Assembly: GCA_015350385.1 (NCBI GenBank)
Contig: WNKI01000001.1
Location: forward strand, 12,087,329-12,151,328
Source of the DNA: Aculops lycopersici
Taxonomy: Eukaryota; Arthropoda; Arachnida; Trombidiformes; Eriophyidae
Length of the DNA stretch: 64,000 nt
Reading direction: 5' to 3'
The position numbers and the translations under genes are program-made. The stretch's first letter is position 1. Each line of letters starts with the position of its first letter. This document shows positions 18,783 to 27,200 of the stretch, piece by piece. The notes beneath the pieces are model-generated. The model saw only the letters and a list, made by a program, of their open reading frames with translations. It ran no database searches and was not told the origin of the DNA.

Positions 18783-19409
18783 CTAAAGTTCATCGTGTTT
18801 TGGCCCCGAAAACTCTTCAAATGTAATGTAGGCGTCCTTGTCTTTATCCTCATGTTGGAAAATCTCCTCCACCATTTTCATCTGATCGGGATCCTCCATG
18901 TCGCCGACATCACCGTGCAACTTGGCCTCCTCAAGTTGGGCCATCAGGTAGGCGCCGACCTCCTCTCTTGACAGACGCTTGTCACCGTCGGTATCGATTT
19001 GAGCAAATACATTAACTGGCTTGGGACCGTCCTCAACCTTGAGTACCTCAATGTCGAACTCCAGCGTTGATCCAGCGGGGATTCCCTCCTGATCTTGGTC
19101 TCCGTAGGCCAAATGCGGTGGGATAGTTAGCTTGAGCTTCTCGCCGGCGCAAACTCCCAGCAATCCCTTCTCCCAGCCCGGAATAACATGGCCAACTCCG
19201 AGTTGAAACTTAAATGGCTCGCCGTGTGTTCGGCTCGAGTCGAAGGGTTTTCCATCCTTCAGGGTTCCGGTATAGTGGAGTGTGAGCAAGTCCTTTGCTT
19301 GAGCCTGACGATCACACTTGGCCGGCTTGTGGATACTGTGAACCTCGAGCTCGTTGGCCAACACCAAGCTCGGCAGTAGGAGGGAGCACAAGAGGAATAT
19401 GAGGTGCAT
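18783..19409 (-). CDS. FKBP14: FKBP14-like ER peptidyl-prolyl isomerase
   Basis: A 208-residue single-exon protein. The order is a signal peptide (MHLIFLLCSLLLPSLVLA), one FKBP-type PPIase domain (about residues 37-126: DLLTLHYTGTLKDGKPFDSS, GWEKGLLG, IPPHLAYG), two EF-hand loops (DTDGDKRLSREE and EDKDKDAYITFEE) and a C-terminal HDEL for ER retention. This is the FKBP14/FKBP22 layout; those proteins assist collagen folding in the ER lumen. The ATG at 19409 starts the signal peptide; an open extension upstream to 19616 has no such feature. It is divergent from MEMO1. A splice-donor-like site on the - strand near 19749 could belong to a 5' UTR exon. A fragment of this gene is repeated at 23390-23512. 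Confidence 0.93.
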   Translation of the reverse strand: MHLIFLLCSLLLPSLVLANELEVHSIHKPAKCDRQAQAKDLLTLHYTGTLKDGKPFDSSRTHGEPFKFQLGVGHVIPGWEKGLLGVCAGEKLKLTIPPHLAYGDQDQEGIPAGSTLEFDIEVLKVEDGPKPVNVFAQIDTDGDKRLSREEVGAYLMAQLEEAKLHGDVGDMEDPDQMKMVEEIFQHEDKDKDAYITFEEFSGPKHDEL

Positions 19410-20485
19410 TTTTGGCCAATATTTGTTGATATCAGTGTATAAATAAGTATCTAAATAATAATAATGTGTATGTTTCAATGGGAGAATAGAGTCACAAGAA
19501 TTGTTATAACTGAACCAAAACAAATAGTCATTCAGGAGACGGTTAGGTAGCCGCAACAGCAACCACCTGACAGACAAGATCCAGATAAGTGCCAAGTAGG
19601 AACGTTTGCAAAACAACCATTGAACGCCGCAATCGGCGCCGATGGTATCGGAGTTTTGGCTTAAGCAGTGATTCTATTCTCCCTTGCGATTGTGGTATCG
19701 CATGGCATTCACTTTACCTAGCCATACCCGTTGTGAATCGTTGCGCTCACCTGTTGGCGGCGGCGGCGGTAGCGGCGGCTAATCTAGTGGTTGCGGACAA
19801 GTAAGCCTCTGCTGCTGTCGCCGCTGCTGCCAACCTGATAACTCTGCTATTACAGTCATCGTTAGAGACAAGTGCATGCGAGTTTCCCAATGCACTTGAG
19901 AAGTTTTTGTGTTGTTTATGTAAGAGTGAAAAAAGTTGGGTGAAATTCCTCGGGAAAAGAGCAACTTTTTTAGACTTGACATCACTGTAACTCACCTGCT
20001 GGGAACTCTATCATAACAACCCGCAGTATCCGCAGTGTCATTCAAAACTTGGCTCTGGATAAACTTTAAATGGAGCTGGACGAAATTATTGCACGAGATG
20101 AAGAATCGACCGACGACTTGTTTGAATCCGAATCTTCTTGGCCAGATCGCGACTCCATCGGTAGCCAACTCTGCACTGAATTTGTACAGCGAGCTTCAGT
20201 AGCCAGGAAGTCAATGGGTTTTTGCGCTCCACGGCTGCATCTCTCTTACTGTTTTGGTGCGCAACACAAAACGCTTGCACCATTCGCAACAGAAATGGCG
20301 AACAGCTGATGCGTCCTCCTCACAACAACTCCTTTGTTCTCCGCTCTCTTTGTCTTGGTTGGAAATGTATCTTTACAATATTATCTCAAATGATTGAAAC
20401 ATCGCGATAAAAATCAATATTGCCATTATAGTCATCCATTAAGAAACCTTACTGAACCAAATAACAACCAAGCGATAATATAAGC
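19410..20485. other. Divergent promoter region, FKBP14-like / MEMO1
   Basis: About 1.1 kb with two notable points. A GC-rich triplet run (GGC/GCC, about 19755-19785) lies next to a possible - strand donor. A small + strand open frame at 20070-20309 is acidic at its start (MELDEIIARDEESTDDLFES) and could be a short gene or a first exon. I do not recognise it, and it has no supporting splice partner. Confidence 0.3.
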
Positions 20486-21448
20486 ATGTCACGGAGAAAC
20501 GAACCAGTAGTGAGGCGCGCGGTGAAGGCCGGCTCCTGGTATGAGGAATCGCCTAGAGTTTTGGATGAGCAACTATCAAATTGGCTCAAACAAGCCGGAC
20601 AACCATCGTTTGGTCCAGCCAAGGCGATCATCTCTCCTCATGCCGGTTATGCCCATTGCGGAAGCTGCGCCGCTTACGCCTACAAAGAACTGGGTCCCGA
20701 AACATCGAGGGTCTTCATCTTGGGCCCATCGCATCATGTCCGCCTGAACGGCATAGCTCTTAGTCCAGCCTCAATTTACGAGACCCCCCTCGGCAACCTC
20801 ACCATTGATCGCCAAATCTACGAAGAGCTATATGCTACCAAACTATTCGAAGAGATGTCGCTAAGAACCGACGAGGAGGAGCACAGCATTGAGTTGCAAC
20901 TGCCCTACATCGTGAAAGCCATGAGCAAACGCCAGGAACCATATACCATTGTGCCCATGATGGTCGGCAGCATTCGGCCTGAGAAAGAGGCAAAGTTCGG
21001 CAAGGTATTAGCCAAGTACTTGGCTCAACCTGAGAATGCATTCATCATTTCTTCCGACTTCTGTCACTGGGGCCAACGGTTTGACTACACCTACTATGAC
21101 AAGGCGTGGGGAAAAATCTACCAGAGCATCGAGCGTCTTGACAAGTTGGGCATGAAAGCTATCAAGGATCTCAAACTGGACTCATTCTCCGCCTACCTCC
21201 AGAAGTATGGCAACACAATATGCGGTCGCCATCCTATTGGAGTAATGATAGCGGCGATAGAGGAACTAAACAAGCAAAGTATAGCCGACTCCCAACTGCC
21301 AAGGTATTTGATAAAATTTCTCGACTATCAACAGTCGTCCAAGTCACAAAACATGCAAGACTCCTCAGTTAGCTATGTTGCGGCTAGTGTCAAGAAGTTT
21401 GACTCCAGCCAACCCCTAGAGGCTTTGCAGGATATAGTGAATGTCTAA
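20486..21448 (+). CDS. MEMO1: MEMO1 family protein
   Basis: A 320-residue single-exon protein with the full MEMO fold. It opens with VRRAVKAGSWYEESP, then has ISPHAGYAHCGSCAAYAY, FILGPSHHV, the EEHSIELQLPYI segment, ISSDFCHWG and CGRHPIGV. The His and Cys residues of these motifs correspond to the metal-binding and active-site-like residues of human MEMO1. MEMO1 is linked to ErbB2-dependent cell motility, copper/iron handling and redox signalling. The catalytic role of the family is disputed. The length equals that of other animal homologs plus a short C-terminal extension. Its 3' end and UTR are duplicated at 23513-24110. Confidence 0.95.
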   Translation: MSRRNEPVVRRAVKAGSWYEESPRVLDEQLSNWLKQAGQPSFGPAKAIISPHAGYAHCGSCAAYAYKELGPETSRVFILGPSHHVRLNGIALSPASIYETPLGNLTIDRQIYEELYATKLFEEMSLRTDEEEHSIELQLPYIVKAMSKRQEPYTIVPMMVGSIRPEKEAKFGKVLAKYLAQPENAFIISSDFCHWGQRFDYTYYDKAWGKIYQSIERLDKLGMKAIKDLKLDSFSAYLQKYGNTICGRHPIGVMIAAIEELNKQSIADSQLPRYLIKFLDYQQSSKSQNMQDSSVSYVAASVKKFDSSQPLEALQDIVNV

Positions 21449-22390
21449 TCCATTTTTTCTCCTGACCACAGCGGACAAACTGGAAAATTGATCGCACCAT
21501 CTAGCCAATGTTAGGAAAGAAGGATACAAATCGAGTGTGAGATTTAAATAGGTAACTAAATAATGAAAATGGAATTTCCTAGGCAACAAATTGACCAACT
21601 ATAAGTGACAAGATTATACCTATGCACTAATGTTAGATCATCTCCATTAGACTAAGCTACAAACAACTTGACACACGACCTAATAAGTTACACAACAACA
21701 TTTGTTCTTTTGTCTATAATTTAGCGGACCTTCAGAGTGTCATGCGGAATATATATTTTACACATTTCATTTAATACTAGAAACAATGCAAGAAAGAATG
21801 ATCATTATTGTCTACTCTGTACATCGGCACCCATTTGAAGTTCTACGCTGCTGGCCCGTCGCCCTATCATCGTCTGAAGGCTGGATAACCTTATAAGGTT
21901 GGATAGCGCATAGAGTCGAATGGAAGCTATGTGCTGTTGCTGCGGCGCATAGCGACTCGTCTCTCTTGGTCTAGTTGAGTCAGTTTATCGATCCCTCACT
22001 CTCTTTTTCGCTTGTAAAGGTTGTTAAGGTGCTCGAGGTTATGTACTAACTTAAGCTTAGTTAGCCAACTAGACAGCGGGACATTGAAGGAAGCTCTCGA
22101 TTTGCCTATTTTTCGTGTGTCGTAGTGTTATTTCTGTGTTAAAGCTATCCACCACAGAGAGAGGTAACTGAGTGTAGGCATTTCATTCGCAGTTTAGATC
22201 AATTGATTTCTGTGCATATCTTATCCACTACCACTAACCCTTGCGTGTGAGTGTATTAGCATTGAATCTCCATCTTTCATTCAATCAATCGATTGTATGG
22301 TATTGTGTTGTGTTGTTTAATCAAGAAACACACACACCAATCAATTAATAGTTTTACTTGAAGGAAAAGGAACCCCAAAAAGCAAGCAAA
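21449..22390. other. MEMO1 3' region and tropomyosin 5' region
   Basis: No other gene. From the MEMO1 stop to about 21890 the sequence is the parent of the copy at 23703-24110. The second half leads into the tropomyosin start and presumably holds its promoter and 5' UTR. Confidence 0.5.
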
Positions 22391-23374
22391 ATGGAGGCGA
22401 TCAAGAAGAAGATGCAGGCAATGAAGCTCGAGAAAGAAAACGCGGTTGACCGAGCCGAGCAAGCCGAACAGCAAGCCGCGGAAGCCAATTTGAGGGCCGA
22501 GAAGTCAGAAGAGGAGGTTCGCAGTTTACAGAAGAAGATCCAACAGATTGAGAATGAGCTTGACCAAGTGCAAGAGTCGCTTAGCCAGACTAATGTTAAG
22601 CTTGAGGAGAAGGAGAAGACATTGCTAACCGTAAGTAGAGGCTCAGTTTTAGTTGCATGATTTTATCCCATGAGAATTCGCACCTTGTCTTTGTTCCAAC
22701 CACTAACTTGTTGCGCTTTTACACCATGACTAAACCTTTAAATCTATCACAAAATTCAGGCCGAAGCTGATGCCGCCGCCTCAAACAGACGCATCCAATT
22801 GCTAGAGGAGGACCTAGAGCGCTCCGAGGAGCGTCTCAAGGTTGCCACCCAGAAGCTCGAGGAGGCCAGCCAATCGGCCGACGAGAGCGAGCGTATGCGT
22901 AAGATGCTTGAGCACCGTAGCATCACCGACGAGGAGCGTATGGAGGCTCTCGAGTCTCAATTGAAGGAGGCTAGAATGATGGCCGAAGACGCCGACAGGA
23001 AATACGACGAAGTTGCCCGTAAGCTTGCCATGGTCGAGGCCGACCTGGAGCGCGCTGAGGAGCGCGCCGAGACTGGCGAATCGAAGATTGTTGAGCTCGA
23101 GGAGGAGCTCAAGGTTGTTGGTAACAATCTCAAGTCCCTGGAGGTTAGCGAGGAGAAGGCCCTTCAAAAGGAGGAGACCTACGAGATGTCCATTCGCACT
23201 GCCAACCAGCGTCTCCAGGAGGCCGAGGCTCGTGCCGAGTTTGCCGAGAGATCGGTACAGAAGTTGCAAAAGGAGGTGGACAGATTGGAGGACGAGCTTG
23301 TGCACGAGAAGGAGAACTACAAGTCCATCTCCGACGAATTGGACCAAACCTTCTCAGAGCTCACCGGCTACTAA
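22391..23374 (+). CDS. Tropomyosin, two exons
   Basis: Exon 1 is 22391-22630 (80 codons, donor GTAAGT). Exon 2 is 22760-23374 (acceptor CAG), giving 284 residues, the exact length of muscle tropomyosins. It is an uninterrupted alpha-helical coiled coil running from MEAIKKKMQAMKLEKENA to SDELDQTFSELTGY. It winds along actin and controls myosin access. Residues 80-220 (SITDEERMEALESQLKEARM and onward) are those most conserved among arthropods, and the whole resembles mite group-10 allergens. Only one intron is seen, where most animals use many alternative exons, so the isoform range here looks reduced. The Glu- and Lys-rich upstream frame before ATG 22391 is 5' UTR. Confidence 0.97.
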
Positions 23375-23387
23375 GCTACAAAGCTTC

Positions 23388-23512
23388 ATGCTGGAAAATC
23401 TCCCCCGCCATTTTCATCTGATCAGGATCCTCAATGTCGCCGACACCACCGTGCAACTTGGCCTCCTCAAGTTGGGCCATCATTTAGGCGCTTGTCGCCG
23501 TCGGTATTGATA
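23388..23512. pseudogene. Duplicated FKBP14-gene fragment
   Basis: This matches the FKBP14-like coding region at about 18852-18995 in the same orientation (coding sense on -), from the helix before the last EF-hand into the first EF-hand. About 22 bases are missing near 23488 and there are several substitutions, so the frame is broken. It begins about 14 bases after the tropomyosin stop and is joined directly to a MEMO1 fragment. Confidence 0.8.
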
Positions 23513-24112
23513 TAAGAACTAAACGAGCAAAGTATAACCGTCTCCCAACAGCCAAAGTATTTGACAAAATTTCTCGACTATCAACAGTCGTCCAAGTCAC
23601 AAAACATGCAAGACTCCTCAGTTAGCTATGTTGCGGCTAGTGTCAAGAAATTTGACTCCAGCCAACCCCTAGAGGCTTTGCAGGATATAGTGAATGTCTA
23701 ATCCATTTTTTCTCCTGACCACAGCGAACAAACTGGAAAATTGATCGCACCAGTTAGCCAATGTTAGGAAAGAAGGATACAAATCGTGTGTGAGATTAAG
23801 ATAGGTAACTAAATAATGAAAATGGAACGTTCTAACAACCAACTATGAGTGTCAAGATTATACCTATGCACTAATGTTAACTCATCTCCAACAACACCTA
23901 ATAAGTTAACGAGATAAACTCACAACAACATTTGTTCTTTTGTCTATAATTTAGCGGACCCTCAGAGTGTCATGCCGAATATATATTTTACACATTTCAT
24001 TTAATACTAGAAACAATGCAAAAAAGAATGATCATTATTGTCTACTCTGTACATCGGCACCCATTTGAAGTTCTACGCTGCCGGCCCGTCGCCCTATCAT
24101 CATCTGAAGGCG
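23513..24112 (+). pseudogene. Duplicated MEMO1 3' end and UTR
   Basis: This is a near-identical copy of about 21264-21890. It covers the last 60 or so codons of MEMO1, still in frame to the stop near 23702, plus roughly 400 bases of 3' flank with small deletions. There is no promoter or start, so it is not a gene by itself. Homology stops at about 24110, where the parent continues as CTGGATAACC. Confidence 0.85.
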
Positions 24113-24285
24113 CTATACAAGTTTGTGGCACATTTCGAGTTGGAAACCGAGCGATATTGAAATACTAGTTGTTTTCTAGTACCAAATATCCACTTGCTCA
24201 GCTCTTAATTTCTACTAAGATTCTCTATAAATAATTCCAAGTTCTAAGGGTAAAAGAAAAATGTGTTTGGTCAATGGTAGGGTTA

Positions 24286-27200
24286 TCAGGCAGTTGAGGT
24301 GCTATTCCGCCTGTTACCAAAGAGCGACGAGTTTCTCTGTCTCGACGCAAACAATGGGCGCCTTGGCTTGTTTCTACCTGTCGGCTCTGTGGCGGTAACT
24401 GGAGCTGCAGTGGTGGTTGAGGGTTCGATCGCTGGCTGAGCCATGAGATTGGCCGGCGCTGGTGCACCGCTTCCGCTCTGTGTACCTGTCTCCCTCTCGT
24501 TCGAGACCATCTCGGCTTCCCCTGCAACGGTTGTCATCTCAGAGCCATCGAGCTCGTTGTTGACGATCTCACCGCTTGAGCTTGGCTGAGCTGCTGGCTG
24601 TATGTCAGACGTCGCAACTCTAGTTGTACTCATCTCACTTGTTGCTGCCGGCGAGTTGGTGGCACTGGAGGTGACCTCAGGCGCAGTAGTGCCCTCGGTG
24701 ACTACAGTTGTGCTTGCTGGCCTATTATTTCTCAAGAACGGAAGTCTCGGCTTGAAGGCTGCTCGTTGTGGTGACTGTGCCCTAGTTGCAGGAACACTTG
24801 AGCCAGGAGCATTGGTTGCAACCTCTGGAGCCACTGTAGTCGATCTGGATCTCGAGGCGAAGTTGCTGCTCAATCTAGTTCGGGAAATACCGACGGCGGG
24901 AGTGGAGGATTCGGTTCCATTTCCGGCATTGGCTGGTGTTGAGGCCGAGGTCGATAGTGGCAACCTGTTGCGGCCCGAAAATAACTGCCTGCTCGACTTC
25001 CTGGTGGTTGAGGTTGTTGGTCGCCGGGTTGTACTCGAGGCTGCCGGTGCTGGTGTCGTGCTTGTTGTTGTGCTCGTTGACCTAGCTGCTGCCGTTAGTC
25101 TAGTTTGGAATCTATTGTTTCTATTACCAAATATGCGTCTCGTAGAAGCAGTGCTTGGTGCCTCGGTTGAAGGGGCGCCAGTTTCCTGGGGCGTAGTGTT
25201 AGTGGCGAAGGAACTTGTATTGATTGGTGCAGGTGTTGTGGTGGTTGTGGTGGTGGTAGCGTTTGTGTTGGTGGTGGTGGTTTCAATCTCAGTTGTTGCA
25301 ATTGGACTCGAGCTAGTGACAGCCTCCGACATAGTGGTCATCATGCTGCTCGGTTGAGTTACTGCTTGTGGAGCAGCAGAACCGGTCGCTAGCGTCTGTT
25401 GGGGGTTTGTTGATGTGCGTGAAACTGTAGTGCCCACCGGAGACTGGCTTCCGCCTGTCGAGGTGAATGGTCTCTCGCTGCTGGTTGGCTGTTGAAATCT
25501 ATTCTGTGATGTGAGTGAGACTGCAGAAGTTGTTGACGCAAATCCGCGTGTGTTTCCCGTTTCCGGTTGCGACGGGCGACCGTTGTTTCGCGAGGCGCCT
25601 CGTGGCACATCTGGTTGCTCGTCAATGTTGGAGTTTGACAGGTTGTTGTTGTTGCTTGTGAAACGCGACACTTCGTTGTTTTGAGATTGAATTGATGATT
25701 GTCTCACTGAAGCTGGAGTGACATTCTGTCTAAAATTCTGCCTTGCCACCGCTGGCTGCTCAACAGCTGGCTGCGAGTTCTGTGACTCAGGGAAAAATTG
25801 TCTACTTGGTGTTGGTTGTTGGGCTTGGGTTAATATTGGTGGTTGTTGTTGTGCAGGTAGCTGTGCTGGGTTCAATCTAGCGCTAGCTTGCTGCTGGTTG
25901 TTCCTTTGGCCAGTCTGAGTTGTAGGCGAGTTGCGTTGCGAGGAAAACTGTTGGTTGCTCGATGGCTGCACTCTGGTTGGACTCAAGTTTCTTGGCACGT
26001 CAGGAATATCTACTGCGGATGGGGGCTGGGGTGGTTCGGCAACAGGTGTCGGCCTTCTAGGTGACTGCTGCTGTTGTTGGTTGTTGTTGTGGTTGTGCGA
26101 TTGGCTTGATCCTCTCTGGTTGGCGGTGTTGCTATTGTGCTGGCTCGTAGGTGTGTCTGAGAGTCCAAAGTTTGCTGGAGCGGATGGGTCCAAATTGTAA
26201 GGGTCTAGTGACAAGTTTGTGGTTGATCCGTAGCGACTAGCGTTCGAGAGTGGAACTCGCGAAGCAGATGTGGTGGAGGACGCGGTGGAAGTGGCAGGTG
26301 TGGACGACGTTAATCCTGGTTGCTGGGTAAATCTCGATTGACTTCCGCTCAGCACGCTGGCCACCAATTGACCCTGAAGTCTGCTATCAGGAACCGTTGG
26401 CTGGCGAGCAACAGGTGTCTCGTCGACCTCGTTGATGACGTTTCTGGACGGACCTCGCGATTGTTGGTCTCTAATGCTTGGTGTTGGTTCGGTTGACACG
26501 AATCTATCCGAGTCCTTAGCAGTCGAGCGACTCACTGAGGCCAACTCGCTCACAGCTGGACCTTGGGGTCTTGCCGACGAGGAGCTTGGCTGGAAGTTAC
26601 GATTTTGATTTCTATTGAATCCTCCTCTTCTATCGCCATCATTGTTGTTGCTGTTTCTGTTGTTCGAACCTTCAAACGAGTTGAAGGGCGATAACGAGGG
26701 AGTTGCGGCTGAGGTTGTTGAAGTGGCGACGGTAGTGGTTGTTGTGGTAGTGGTTGAGGGAGTGGTGAATGTAGGTTGCTGTGGTGGTTGCCTTTGAGGC
26801 TGACTCTGAGCTCTCACATTGGTGATAGGCGCTGGGTCGTCCATATAAGGTGTGTCCTCAACTCCGCCGTCGGCCTCGATGGCTGCATCCAATGGAACCG
26901 GGTTGATCGGTGCGCCTGTGGTCACATTCTTGGCTACCACGGTTGCGTTCTTGTTGTCGTCGTAGTAGTAGTAATAGTAGATGACCATGTCGTCCTTCTT
27001 TCCTGTTCCATTAGTTGGGGTGGCTGGTAGATTGGCAGCACCTGTTGCTATGGGAGCCAGGGTGGAAGTTGGAGCTGGTGCTTCGGAAGGGGCAAGATTG
27101 GAACGAGTCGAGCCACGACCAAAGTCTCGCTCCGTGCTGGCCAGAGTCGAGCTTGGGCCAATCAGATCATTGGGCGAAAAGAATCTCTGGCCATTTGGTA

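Noticed and set aside
20070..20309. A 79-codon + frame with an acidic start
   Set aside because: It might be a small gene, but no homolog, signal or splice partner was recognised. It is left inside the intergenic entry.
22814..23347. A 177-codon - strand open frame, Leu-rich
   Set aside because: Antisense of tropomyosin exon 2. Reverse reading of GAG/AAG codons gives Leu-rich frames.
24602..25357. A 251-codon + strand open frame, Val/Leu-rich
   Set aside because: It is the antisense of the Thr/Ser/Ala-rich part of the large secreted-protein gene. ACC/GCC codons read backwards give Val/Gly/Leu, so the frame is a shadow.
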